A stretch of 64,000 nucleotides of DNA, from NCBI RefSeq assembly GCF_034424375.1, contig NZ_CP139965.1, positions 186,001-250,000 on the forward strand, in the 5' to 3' direction. Positions 1-8,099 of the stretch are shown piece after piece. The stretch comes from Paraburkholderia kururiensis (GTDB lineage Bacteria > Pseudomonadota > Gammaproteobacteria > Burkholderiales > Burkholderiaceae). The notes under the pieces are model-generated. The model made no database searches. It was not told the origin of the DNA and saw only the letters and a list, made by a program, of their open reading frames with translations. The position numbers and the translations under genes are program-made. Position 1 is the first letter of the stretch. The number at the start of each line of letters is the position of its first letter.

Positions 1-158
1 CTGGCGTCGTCTACACGCAAGCCGCAGCACGGCATCCGCACCTCGGGAAAGGGCCCGGCCGTCAGCCACGCGTGCTTCGCCGGCAAAGCGCTGTCGGCTG
101 CACGAAGAAAGGCCTCGCTGATCGCGAGGAACGCGGGAATCTGCTCATCGATCGACAT
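1..158 (-). CDS. Unidentified protein, N-terminal 52 residues only (cut by window start)
   Basis: An open frame starts at ATG 158-156 and runs off the window edge. The visible part begins MSIDEQIPAFLAISEAF and contains a PCCGLRVDD stretch. A good ribosome binding site (GGAGGATG) lies just upstream, inside the end of the AraC gene. The start overlaps the AraC stop by about 14 bases, so the two are probably co-transcribed and translationally coupled. I do not recognise the family; the visible piece has no signal peptide and no membrane segment. It could be the target or partner of the AraC regulator. Reality as a gene is moderately secure from the start signal and overlap; function is unknown. 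Confidence 0.5.
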   Translation of the reverse strand, partial: MSIDEQIPAFLAISEAFLRAADSALPAKHAWLTAGPFPEVRMPCCGLRVDDA

Positions 159-1119
159 GGGCCTTCATCCTCCAGCAGTAAGGGGTTTCGCCGACAAAGC
201 GTTTGAACACCGTCGTGAAATGCGCCTGCGAGCGAAAGCCGCAGCTGAGCGCAACGTCGAGTACGCCGTGGCGCGTTTCGAGCAGCAACTGCTGCGCGTG
301 CTCGATACGCCGCCGCATCAGGTATTCGTGCGGCCGCAAGCCGGTTGCGCGGCGAAACTGCGCCGCGAAATGCATGCGCGTGAGGCCGGCGCTCTGCGCC
401 ATGTCGGCAAGACCGATGGAATCGGCAAGATGCGCGTCGATGTATTCGACGGTGCGGCGCATGCGCCACGGCGGCAGCGCGGCTGCGCCGCGCGTGTTGC
501 GTGCGTCGCGCCCGTCGACCGCGAAGTGCCGCGCGACGATGCGCGACACGATCGCAAGGCTCACGCTGTCGGCGAAGACCTTGCCGAGCGTGGCGTCCTG
601 CGTATGCGAGACGGCAAGCGCCTGGCCCAGCCGTTCGAGCGCGGGGTCGCGCACGAGGCGCGGGTCGTCTATCACGATATCGCCCGCATACGGATGGCCG
701 AACAGGTCCTCGTAGCATTCCGCGAACACCGCTTGCGACGCGAACAGATGCAGCACGTCGCTCGGCGCTTCGAACGCCGCGCGGCACGCCACGCCGGGCG
801 CCGTGATCTGCGCGGCTCCGGCCGTCACGCGCCCTTGCACGAGCGTGCGCCCGGCATGCGAGAACGTCAGCGTGGTGCACTTCAGGTTGATGCCGATGCA
901 ATGCCAGCGCGGGCTACCGTTGTTGACCACTTCGAGCGGTTGCGCCGCGTTGCGGGTCCAGCGCGAGAGCGCGATGTCGGCATCACAGGCGGCGGCGCCG
1001 GGATCGCGCCACGCATGCTCGGCACTGATCGGACTGGACACCGGCCGCGAGCCGGCAAGCGCCACGGCATCGGAGGCCGAGGCGGCGGATTCGGAAAGTT
1101 TCGGTGACAAGAGAATCAT
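145..1119 (-). CDS. AraC-family transcriptional regulator
   Basis: A 324-residue DNA-binding regulator. The last 100 residues form the AraC/XylS double helix-turn-helix domain: a first helix pair around GLADMAQSAGLTRMHFAAQF and a second around VLDVALSCGFRSQAHFTTVF, followed by the typical FKRFVGETPYCWR end. The N-terminal 200 residues resemble the AraC ligand-binding fold of regulators controlling small-molecule catabolism (for example FeaR/OruR-like proteins); the ligand cannot be read from sequence. The gene is followed, with overlap, by an unidentified open frame, and upstream lies a 584-base gap before the divergent DUF4148 gene. Family assignment is strong; regulated target is unknown. 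Confidence 0.88.
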   Translation of the reverse strand: MILLSPKLSESAASASDAVALAGSRPVSSPISAEHAWRDPGAAACDADIALSRWTRNAAQPLEVVNNGSPRWHCIGINLKCTTLTFSHAGRTLVQGRVTAGAAQITAPGVACRAAFEAPSDVLHLFASQAVFAECYEDLFGHPYAGDIVIDDPRLVRDPALERLGQALAVSHTQDATLGKVFADSVSLAIVSRIVARHFAVDGRDARNTRGAAALPPWRMRRTVEYIDAHLADSIGLADMAQSAGLTRMHFAAQFRRATGLRPHEYLMRRRIEHAQQLLLETRHGVLDVALSCGFRSQAHFTTVFKRFVGETPYCWRMKAHVDR

Positions 1120-1452
1120 GACTGGCTACCTGGGATCGTGAAGCATTGCGCGCGGGGCACTGCGGCGCGGTGAACACAAGGTATCGAAACCCGCTGCGCC
1201 CAACCAGCCGTACAAAGGCGTTGTCCGAAGCCATGAAAGGGTGGCTCAGGCCCGCCGATGGTTTGATCGCGTCATATGAAGGTTTAGTCGGGCACTGCTG
1301 CGGCGTGCATAGAGCACGGCGTGTAGACGGCCCAGAGCCCGACACAGTGGAAACGCGCCGCTTCTTGCGGCCGCGTGGTTGCAAAGCGGCACGCGGCTCG
1401 CGCACGAACCCAGGCGCAGGCGAACGCTGCGTCGGCAATCGGATGGGACGTT

Positions 1453-1468
1453 CTATACATCCGTATAG
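1453..1468. promoter_or_regulatory. Perfect inverted repeat, possible operator
   Basis: CTATAC, four bases (ATCC), then GTATAG form a perfect 16-base dyad inside the gap between two divergent genes. It is AT-richer than its surroundings, which is the usual look of a regulator site. No known consensus is matched, and which regulator would bind is unknown. It lies 334 bases upstream of the AraC start and 236 bases upstream of the DUF4148 start. Confidence 0.35.
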
Positions 1469-1659
1469 GTGGGCTTCGCAACGTGATGCGAGGACTGGCC
1501 ACCATCGACTCACAAGTCATCGCCGCAGCGGGAATAAGTCGGACCCGCCGGTGTAAACAGGAATGACACGCCGCAGAGGCAAGCACGAAAGAGCCGCTCA
1601 GGCTTCGGTAGGCCCTGCGGTACGGGTCAACAGCGATCGGCCATCAACGATCGATCAAC

Positions 1660-1677
1660 CGCGAAAAATGTTTCGCG
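1660..1677 (+). promoter_or_regulatory. Short hairpin in leader of DUF4148 gene
   Basis: CGCGAAA, a four-base loop (AATG) and TTTCGCG form a perfect 7-base-pair stem. It ends 26 bases before the DUF4148 start codon and just before its ribosome binding site (AAGGAG). It could be a leader hairpin affecting mRNA stability or translation, or simply an operator. No evidence decides between these. Confidence 0.35.
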
Positions 1678-1703
1678 CTCAACTCAACTGAAGGAGTCTC
1701 ATC

Positions 1704-2051
1704 ATGAAAACACTTGCCAGCCTCGCCCTCGTTATCGGTACCCTTGCCGCGCCCGCGCTGAGCTTCGCTCAAAGCACGACGCCCATCACGCGTGCGCAAG
1801 TGCGCGCCGACCTGATTCGCGTGGAGCAGGCCGGCTACAATCCGGCGATCGGCAACGACCCGCAGTACCCCGCCGACATTCAGGCAGCCGAAGCAAAGGT
1901 GGCTGCCCAACAGCAACAGGCCGCAGACGACGTAGGCGGCGCACCGATGAACGGCACCGCGGCAAGCGGCATGCGTGTCCACGCGGCAACGCGCGCACCG
2001 GCCTCTTGCGTCGGCCCCGTGAGCTTCTGCAACCTGTACTTCGGCAGCTGA
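1704..2051 (+). CDS. Secreted DUF4148-domain protein
   Basis: A 115-residue exported protein. Residues 1-23 form a clear Sec signal peptide (MKTLASLALVIGTLAAPAL, cut after SFA). The mature part begins with the DUF4148 pattern: TRAQVRADLIRVEQAGYNP, then PAIGNDPQYPADIQAAEAKVA. This small periplasmic family is common and multi-copy in Burkholderiaceae, and its function is not known. A strong AAGGAG site precedes the ATG. The C-terminal tail holds two cysteines (ASCVGPVSFCN) that could form a disulfide, which is not part of the core domain. It ends about 90 bases before a LysR gene on the same strand but need not be co-transcribed with it. Confidence 0.85.
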   Translation: MKTLASLALVIGTLAAPALSFAQSTTPITRAQVRADLIRVEQAGYNPAIGNDPQYPADIQAAEAKVAAQQQQAADDVGGAPMNGTAASGMRVHAATRAPASCVGPVSFCNLYFGS

Positions 2052-2143
2052 GCGCTCATGCTGCGCGCACTGTCCCCGCTGCCCAGCCGGGCCCGGCCGA
2101 CGGCCGGCTCCGCTGGGCACGCGCGGTCCTTCTTCGAGATCAC

Positions 2144-3112
2144 ATGAACTTCACTCACCTGCTCGCCTTTTACGAAGTGGCCCGCGCGGGCAGCATCAGC
2201 GCCGGCGCGGAGCGGCTGCACGTCAGCCAGCCGGCCGTGACGCGCGAGATTCGCGAACTGGAAGACCGTCTCGGCATGATGCTCTTCGACCGCCTGCCGC
2301 GCGGCGTCGCGCTGACCGAAGGCGGCAAGCTGCTCTACGAATACGCGAGCCGCATCTTCACGCTCGCGGACGCCGCCGGGAAAGAGCTGGCGGAACTCGC
2401 CGGCCTCGGCTCCGGGCACATGAAGATCGGCGCGAGCGGCACGCTCGGGGTGTACTTCGTTCCCGATGCGATCGCGCGGTTCAACGTGCGTCATCCCCAC
2501 GTCGCCATCGACCTCACCGTCACGAACACCGAACGCGTGGAAGCCGGGCTGCGCGATCTCACGTTCACCATCGGCTTCATCGAAGGGCCGTTCGACGACT
2601 CCATTCTTCACGCGCGCCGCATCGGCTCCGACGAGATCGCGGTAATCGCGGCGCCGGGGCATCCCTGCGCGGGCAAGAAGCTGCGCGCGCGCGAACTCGT
2701 GGATCAGGCCGTCATCATGCGCGAACCCGGCTCGGGTACGCGCGCCATCATCGAAGAATCGTATCGGCGCGCGGGGCTCGACATCGAACCGCTCATGTCG
2801 GTGAGCGATACGGAGGCGATCAAGCGCATGCTGCTTTCGCAGCACGCACTCGCCTATATCTCGACGCTCAGCGTGACGGAAGAATTGCGGCGCGGCGAGC
2901 TGACCATCATCGAGGTGGAGGACCTGCACATCGTGCGGCCGCTGCACATGGTATGGGCCAAGGGACGGTCGCTGTCGCCCAGCAGCCAGGCGCTGTTCGA
3001 CCTCGTGGCAAGCGGCACGCTCGATGCAACGGCGGCCGAAGCAGACGCAGTCGGCGCTTCCGAAGCCGTTGGCCCCGAAAGCGCCCGCAGCCTCAGGCAA
3101 AGCCGCCGTTGA
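2144..3112 (+). CDS. LysR-family transcriptional regulator
   Basis: A 322-residue LysR regulator. The N-terminal winged helix-turn-helix is obvious (FYEVARAGSISAGAERLHVS then QPAVTREIRELEDRLGMMLF). Residues 90-300 form the periplasmic-binding-protein-like effector domain of the CysB/CbbR type. The last 25 residues are an alanine-rich extension. I chose ATG 2144 because it gives the family-typical start MNFTHLLAFYEVARAG; the frame stays open further upstream but without a family match. The 3' end overlaps the end of the convergent SDR gene by 20 bases. That SDR is the most obvious candidate target. Effector unknown. Confidence 0.88.
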   Translation: MNFTHLLAFYEVARAGSISAGAERLHVSQPAVTREIRELEDRLGMMLFDRLPRGVALTEGGKLLYEYASRIFTLADAAGKELAELAGLGSGHMKIGASGTLGVYFVPDAIARFNVRHPHVAIDLTVTNTERVEAGLRDLTFTIGFIEGPFDDSILHARRIGSDEIAVIAAPGHPCAGKKLRARELVDQAVIMREPGSGTRAIIEESYRRAGLDIEPLMSVSDTEAIKRMLLSQHALAYISTLSVTEELRRGELTIIEVEDLHIVRPLHMVWAKGRSLSPSSQALFDLVASGTLDATAAEADAVGASEAVGPESARSLRQSRR

Positions 3113-3830
3113 CGTAGACGATCTGGCCGTTCACCCATTCGCCGTCGTCGCCCACCAGAAACGCCACGGTTCCCGCAATGTCGTTCGGCTGACCGAGCCG
3201 CTCGAGCGGCGCGAGATGCGCGAGGTGCTCGATCTGTTCCTGGGTCTTGCCCTTCAGGAAGAGTTCCGTCGCCACGGGGCCGGGTGCCACGGCGTTCACG
3301 GTAATGCGCTTGCCGCGCAGTTCATTGGCAAGCACACGCACCATGCCGTCGACGCCCGCCTTCGAGGCGATATAGGCGCCATAGCCCGGAAACGACTTGG
3401 CGATGACACTACTGGAAAACGCGACGATGCGCCCACCTTCGCCCAGATGCGACAGTGCATGAGCCATGATCAGATAGCTGCCTCTCAGGTTCACGCGAAT
3501 GGTGCGGTCGAACACGTCGAGTCCTTCCGGCACGATGGGCGAGAGCGGCATGATGCCGGCGCAATGGACGACGGCATGGAGGCGACCGAACGTGTCCATC
3601 GTGCGGCGGTAGAGCGCATCGACGTCCGCGGCTTCGCTCACGTCGCCTTTGACGGCGACGGCCTCGCCGCCGCGCCCGACGATTTCCGTGACGAGTGCAT
3701 CGGCTCCGGCGGGATTGCCCGCATAGTGGCCGACCACAGCGAATCCGTCCGCTGCCAGACGCAAAGCCACGGCCTTGCCAATGCCGCCCGAGGCGCCCGT
3801 GACGAGGGCGACTTTCGACGCATTCGACAT
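3093..3830 (-). CDS. Short-chain dehydrogenase/reductase (FabG-like SDR)
   Basis: A 245-residue classical SDR. It has the cofactor motif TGASGGIG near residue 11, the structural HCAGIM motif (NNAG equivalent), catalytic Ser in FSSSVIAKSF and the YIASK active-site Tyr/Lys pair, and the PGPVATELF segment after it. This group reduces or oxidises small carbonyl/alcohol substrates with NAD(P)H; the substrate is not readable. Start ATG 3830 is preceded by AAAGGAG at good spacing. It is convergent with the LysR gene (20-base overlap of 3' ends). It closely resembles the SDR at 10291-11031 (same APGPVATxLF and PLERLGQ segments), so the two are paralogues. Confidence 0.85.
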   Translation of the reverse strand: MSNASKVALVTGASGGIGKAVALRLAADGFAVVGHYAGNPAGADALVTEIVGRGGEAVAVKGDVSEAADVDALYRRTMDTFGRLHAVVHCAGIMPLSPIVPEGLDVFDRTIRVNLRGSYLIMAHALSHLGEGGRIVAFSSSVIAKSFPGYGAYIASKAGVDGMVRVLANELRGKRITVNAVAPGPVATELFLKGKTQEQIEHLAHLAPLERLGQPNDIAGTVAFLVGDDGEWVNGQIVYVNGGFA

Positions 3831-3995
3831 TTCTGCTCCTTTTTCAGTGTGGTGAGGCACCGGCCTGCCCGGTGCGTGTCCCACTATGCGCGCCGCACCG
3901 ACACGATGTTTTTCGATTTGCACGCTCTGAAAGCAGACAAACGCAGACACTGCGAAAATCGGCGTAACGCATGAATGCGATGTGCCCGCAAAGGC

Positions 3996-4047
3996 GCTGC
4001 GAAAAGCATTTCAAGACGGTTTTCGCAGCATTTTGGTTTTGTATAAT
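3996..4047 (+). promoter_or_regulatory. Promoter with overlapping palindrome ahead of histidine kinase operon
   Basis: A perfect 10-base inverted repeat, GCTGCGAAAA at 3996-4005 and TTTTCGCAGC at 4020-4029, sits directly upstream of a perfect -10 hexamer TATAAT at 4042-4047. The right arm overlaps where the -35 box should be, and no good -35 match is present, as expected for a regulator-dependent promoter. The hairpin plus following T-rich stretch could alternatively be a terminator, but no gene on this strand ends just upstream. Transcription would start near 4054, about 75 bases before the kinase start codon. Confidence 0.5.
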
Positions 4048-4127
4048 CGCCGCAACTTTCTTGTCGCGACTTCCCGCCGCCGCAGTTCAGGGAAAGTTGT
4101 CCACACGCCCGTATCGGGACCTGCCGC

Positions 4128-5465
4128 ATGAACGAGCCAAATGCCGAGGCGATAGCCGCGCCGACACAGAAACCGTTGAATGCGTCCGCGCACGTTGCGA
4201 ACGAAGCGCTTGTCGAAACAGACGGGCTGTTCCGCGATGCGCCCATTCCGATTCTGATCGAGGACTGGTCGGGTATCAAAGCGTGGGTCGACTCGCTCAG
4301 AACGAACGGCATCGACGATCTCGAGTCCTACATCGATCAGCACCCCGAGGTGATCGACAAGCTGCGTGAACTGCACACGTTCGTCGATGCCAACGACGCG
4401 ACGCTCGCACTCTTCGATGCCGCGTCGAAGGAAGTTTTTTTCGAATGGTCGCGCGAGTTGCTGCCGGCGAACCGGTTCAGCAACTCGCAGGTGCTGCGCG
4501 CGATGTTCGAAGGCCACGCATCGTGCCAGGGCGAACGCGTTCTCACCACGCTCACGGGCCGAAAAGTGCCCATCGTCTGGCGCTGTTCGCTGCCGAAGGA
4601 CATCGCTCAATATAGGCGCCTGCATTTCTACGCGTTCGACGTCACCGAGCACAAGGAAAACGCCGACCGGCTGCAGGCGCTGCGCGCGCAGATGGCGCGC
4701 ACGGCGCGCGTGTCGATGGTCGGGCAGCTCGTGGCGTCCATCACGCACGAGATCGGCCAGCCGCTCGGCGCGGTCCGCACGGGGCTCGACGCCGCCGTGC
4801 GCTGGCTGGATCGGCCCGAACCCAACGTGACCGAAGCGCTCGCCGCGTTCCGCCATGCGTCGCAGTGGACCGACGACATCGCGGGCATCTGCCGGCGTCT
4901 GCGCGGCTTTCTCGCGGGCGCGCCGGTGGAGGCGGTCGAACTCGACTGCGCCGAGATCGTGGATTCCGCGATGCTGCTGATCGCATCGGAAGCGAACGCA
5001 CACGCGATCACGCTGGCAAAGGAGATCGAGCCCGCAGTCACCGCCTACGCGGACCGCATCCAGCTGCAGCAGGTGCTGACCAATCTCCTGATCAACGGCA
5101 TCCACGCGATTGCCGCCGCGAGCGCCGCCGGCCGCGCGCCGCTGCTGACCGTGCGGGCACGCCGCTATAACGACTCGCAGACGCTTTTCGAAGTGGTGGA
5201 CACGGGCGGCGGCATCCAGGCCTTGCAGCCCGACGCGATCTTTCAACCGCTTTCCAGCACCAAGAGCGACGGCATGGGCATGGGCCTGCCTATCTCGAAG
5301 TCGATTGTCGAAGCGCACGGCGGCGCGATATGGGTGGCGGACACGGGCGACGCGGGCACGCGGTTCTGCTTCACGCTGCCCCGTTCGGCTCGCGCGCACG
5401 GCACCGGCAGACTCGTCGCGCACGCCACGCGTGCGGCCTTGAACGGCAACGACGGTTCGCGCTGA
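4128..5465 (+). CDS. Soluble PAS-domain sensor histidine kinase
   Basis: A 445-residue histidine kinase without membrane segments, so it should sense a cytoplasmic signal. Residues roughly 80-180 form a PAS-like domain ending in the typical FDVTEHKENADRL linker. The dimerisation helix carries the phospho-acceptor His at about 207 (SITHEIGQPLGA), the FixL/DctB-like H-box type. The ATPase domain has the N box (NLLINGIHAI, Asn about 319), G1 box (VDTGGGI) and G2 box (GMGMGLPISKSIV). No response regulator lies nearby, so it is an orphan kinase. It is followed after 9 bases by an MHS transporter gene, implying a joint operon and a role in sensing or controlling that transporter's substrate. Confidence 0.85.
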   Translation: MNEPNAEAIAAPTQKPLNASAHVANEALVETDGLFRDAPIPILIEDWSGIKAWVDSLRTNGIDDLESYIDQHPEVIDKLRELHTFVDANDATLALFDAASKEVFFEWSRELLPANRFSNSQVLRAMFEGHASCQGERVLTTLTGRKVPIVWRCSLPKDIAQYRRLHFYAFDVTEHKENADRLQALRAQMARTARVSMVGQLVASITHEIGQPLGAVRTGLDAAVRWLDRPEPNVTEALAAFRHASQWTDDIAGICRRLRGFLAGAPVEAVELDCAEIVDSAMLLIASEANAHAITLAKEIEPAVTAYADRIQLQQVLTNLLINGIHAIAAASAAGRAPLLTVRARRYNDSQTLFEVVDTGGGIQALQPDAIFQPLSSTKSDGMGMGLPISKSIVEAHGGAIWVADTGDAGTRFCFTLPRSARAHGTGRLVAHATRAALNGNDGSR

Positions 5466-5474
5466 AGCAGCGCA

Positions 5475-6785
5475 ATGCCCATGCACCGTTCCCCGGACTA
5501 CAGCCACGCCGACGCAACGGCTTCGCACCGTCTAGCGCCGGCAACGTTGGCCACCATCGTGCTCGCGAATGCGATCGAATTCTTCGACTACTTCTGCTAC
5601 ACGGTCTTCGCCGCCTTCATTGCGCGTGCGTTCTTTCCGCATGCCGTGGGCGCATACGGACCGCTGCTCTCGCTCGGCACGTTCGCGGCCGGATTCCTGT
5701 CGCGGCCTGTCGGTGCGCTCGTCATCGGTACGCAGGCGGACACGGCCGGGCGCAAGCCGGCGCTGTTGCTGACGGGGGCACTCGTCACCGCGGGCTCGCT
5801 CGGCGTGGCGCTCACGCCGGGCTATACGACGCTCGGCGGATTCGCACCGATAGCGGTATTGCTCTGCCGGATCCTGCAAGGCGTGGCCGTGGGCGGGGAA
5901 ATGGGCTCGTCGGGGGCCTTGCTGATCGAGCATTGCCCGGCCGGACGAAAGAGTCTGTACGCCGGCTGGCTGATGGCGGGGCAAGGGCTCGCGCTCGTCG
6001 CGGCAGGCGTTTGCGGCATCGCGCTGTACGGTCTGCTCACCGCGGAGCAGATCGGGCGATGGGGTTGGCGCGTGCCGTTCGCGCTCGCCGCCGCGCTCAT
6101 TCCCGTGCAGATCTACCTGCGCCGTCATATTGCCGAGACGTGGCAGCCGCCGCACGAGGCGCAGCCGTTTCGCGGCATGCTGGCCCGCTTGCGCGGGCAA
6201 TGGCTGCTCGCCGTCGTGCTGATCTTCGGCGGCACCGTGCCCACCTATGTAGCCACTTACGCGACCACGTTCGGCGTGGCGGGCGCGTCGCCGTCCGCCT
6301 ACGCCTCGTTCATGACGACGGCGGCAGTGGGCATGGTCACGCTGGCGCTCTCGGTGGCAGGGGGCCGGCTCGCGGACGGCATCGGCCGCGTGCGCACCAT
6401 CGCGCTCGCCCGCGCGCTGACGATGTTCGCCGTAGTGCCCGCGTTTCACTACGCGGCTACGCATCCGCAACCCATCGCGCTCTTTTGCGTCGTCGCGCTG
6501 TTTGCGGGGCTCTCCGCACTCGCGGGTGGGCCGACCATCGTCGTGATCCTCGAAATGTTTCCGGTACGCGGGCGCGCCCTCGCCATGTCGTTCGTCTATG
6601 CCACGGGCGTCGCGCTGTTCGGCGGCACGACGCCGTTCGTCGTTGCCTCCGTCGCCGCATGGAGCGGCTCGCACGCGGCCGCCGGGTGGTACGTGTTCGT
6701 GTCCGCCGCCGTCACGTTGATCGCCCTGCTCCTGTTGCGCGCTTCGAACACCGCGGGCGCGCAAGGCCCCGCCGCCAGCGCGTAG
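5475..6785 (+). CDS. MHS-type major facilitator transporter (metabolite:H+ symporter)
   Basis: A 436-residue inner-membrane permease with about 12 hydrophobic segments. The N-terminus has the metabolite:H+ symporter signature (NAIEFFDYFCYTVFAAFIA), followed by FLSRPVGALVIGTQADTAGRK, the MFS motif between helices 2 and 3. The RILQGVAVGGEMGSSG stretch is also typical of this group, which carries organic acids such as citrate, ketoglutarate, shikimate or proline/betaine. Substrate is unknown. It starts 9 bases after the histidine kinase stop, so the pair is an operon. The central positions of the large loop are shorter than in KgtP. Confidence 0.85.
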   Translation: MPMHRSPDYSHADATASHRLAPATLATIVLANAIEFFDYFCYTVFAAFIARAFFPHAVGAYGPLLSLGTFAAGFLSRPVGALVIGTQADTAGRKPALLLTGALVTAGSLGVALTPGYTTLGGFAPIAVLLCRILQGVAVGGEMGSSGALLIEHCPAGRKSLYAGWLMAGQGLALVAAGVCGIALYGLLTAEQIGRWGWRVPFALAAALIPVQIYLRRHIAETWQPPHEAQPFRGMLARLRGQWLLAVVLIFGGTVPTYVATYATTFGVAGASPSAYASFMTTAAVGMVTLALSVAGGRLADGIGRVRTIALARALTMFAVVPAFHYAATHPQPIALFCVVALFAGLSALAGGPTIVVILEMFPVRGRALAMSFVYATGVALFGGTTPFVVASVAAWSGSHAAAGWYVFVSAAVTLIALLLLRASNTAGAQGPAASA

Positions 6786-6817
6786 CGCGGCGCGTTAGTC
6801 GCGGGTTAGTCGCGCGA

Positions 6818-6837
6818 GCACGGCATCGTCGCCGTGC
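6818..6837 (+). terminator. Weak hairpin after MHS transporter gene
   Basis: GCACGGC, a six-base loop and GCCGTGC form a 7-base-pair stem 33 bases after the transporter stop codon. There is no T-run after it, so it is at best a partial or Rho-assisted terminator. A short direct repeat (GTTAGTCGCG, twice) precedes it at 6794-6815. Confidence 0.3.
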
Positions 6838-6984
6838 GAATCGGCAATGCCCTCACGTTTGCCGACAGCGCGTGCCCCGCTCGCGCGCCACACTCCTTTC
6901 CGTCGTCCAGCGCAATGCGCGGCAACCGGCGCGCGCGATGCGGCGCCGCCCCATCGTCGTTGACCCTACGGAAAGGATCGAACC

Positions 6985-8022
6985 ATGTCTCACCATCTCG
7001 ACTCCCCGCTCGCCCGTCAGGACGTGCGCCTCGATATCACGGATCTGTACTGCTTTCGCGGCGAAACGGGCACTGCGTTCGTGATCAACGTGTGCCACTC
7101 GATAGCGGGCGAAGGACGCACGCCCGGCTACCATCCCGAAGGCTTCTATGAATTCAAGATCGATCTGGATCACGACGCCGTCGAGGACCTGACTTATCGC
7201 ATCACGTTCGACGAACGCGACGCGCAAGGCAAACAGCGCTTCGTCGTGCGCCGCATTGCCGGCGCCGACGCAACGGACCCGCACGCACAGGGCGAAGTGG
7301 TGGCGCGCGGCGGCACGGACGAAACCGTGACGGCGCCTTCCGGCCTGCGTGTATGGGCGGGCCGCGCGGGCGACCCGTTCTGGATCGAACCCGACGTTCT
7401 GCATGCGGTGGGCCACGCATTCCAGGACGGCACGCCGCTCGACCTCGGCAGCTGGCAACCCGCCGACGCACGCAACCTCTTCGCGGGCCACACGGTGTAC
7501 TCGATCGTGCTGGAAGTGCCCGACGCCGACCTGCTCGCCACAGCCGGCGCCAGCCGCAACATCGGCGTATGGGCGGTCGCGACACTCGCCACGGACGCAG
7601 GCGGCTGGCGCTCCATCAACCGCGTGGGCCTGCCCATGATTCACCCGCTCTTCACGCAGTACAACGAAGACCTGGGCGACCGTCTGAATGCAGGCCGCCC
7701 CGCCGACGACTTCGAGACGTACGGCGCGCAGCTCATCCGCTCCATTGCCGGCGCCGTGCGGGCCAACGGCACGACCGAAGACCCCGAAGGCTATGCCACC
7801 GCTCTCGCACATCGCTTTCTGCCCAACATGCTGCCGTACACGGTGGGCACGCCGGCCGTGTTCGGCGTCGCACTCTGGAACGGCCGGAGCATGACCGACA
7901 ACGCGCCCGACGTGATGTTCACGATGGCCGCGAACACGCCGATCAGTCTCGGCATCGGCAAGGAGTCGGTCACGTCGAAGCCTTCTTCCACGTTTCCGTA
8001 CGTGCCCAAGGCCGTCGCATAA
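6985..8022 (+). CDS. DUF4331-family protein
   Basis: A 345-residue protein of the DUF4331 family. It has the hallmark start MSHHLDSPLARQDVRLDITDLY, in which the S-H-H/R and D-I-T-D-x-Y residues are conserved, then the FVINVCHS and PEGFYEFKIDLDHDA segments. There is no signal peptide, so it appears cytoplasmic, unlike many family members. Biochemical role of the family is not established. A GGAAAGGA site precedes the ATG. It is followed after 77 bases by a nickel/cobalt permease on the same strand, which suggests but does not prove a metal link. Family assignment good; function unknown. Confidence 0.8.
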   Translation: MSHHLDSPLARQDVRLDITDLYCFRGETGTAFVINVCHSIAGEGRTPGYHPEGFYEFKIDLDHDAVEDLTYRITFDERDAQGKQRFVVRRIAGADATDPHAQGEVVARGGTDETVTAPSGLRVWAGRAGDPFWIEPDVLHAVGHAFQDGTPLDLGSWQPADARNLFAGHTVYSIVLEVPDADLLATAGASRNIGVWAVATLATDAGGWRSINRVGLPMIHPLFTQYNEDLGDRLNAGRPADDFETYGAQLIRSIAGAVRANGTTEDPEGYATALAHRFLPNMLPYTVGTPAVFGVALWNGRSMTDNAPDVMFTMAANTPISLGIGKESVTSKPSSTFPYVPKAVA

Positions 8023-8099
8023 CGCGGGTGCGCTCCGCCGCGCAAGCCGTGCGCGGCGAGGCGCGCCAACCCCGCCTTCTCTCTATTGACCAAGCCGCC

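Larger units (their letters stand above)
1120..1703. other. Intergenic region between araC-like gene and DUF4148 gene
   Basis: This 584-base stretch separates two divergently oriented genes and should hold both promoters. I see no convincing protein: open frames here lack ribosome binding sites and have arginine/cysteine-rich, non-protein-like composition. Two inverted repeats stand out: CTATAC-ATCC-GTATAG at 1453-1468 and a GC-anchored hairpin at 1660-1677, both listed separately. Nothing else recognisable was found. Confidence 0.6.

Noticed and set aside
1146..1556. 136-codon open frame in the first large gap
   Set aside because: No ribosome binding site and Arg/Cys-rich non-protein-like sequence; treated as intergenic.
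3996..4047. Palindrome plus T-rich stretch considered as an intrinsic terminator
   Set aside because: No same-strand gene ends upstream within 880 bases, and a perfect TATAAT follows directly, so a promoter/operator reading is better.
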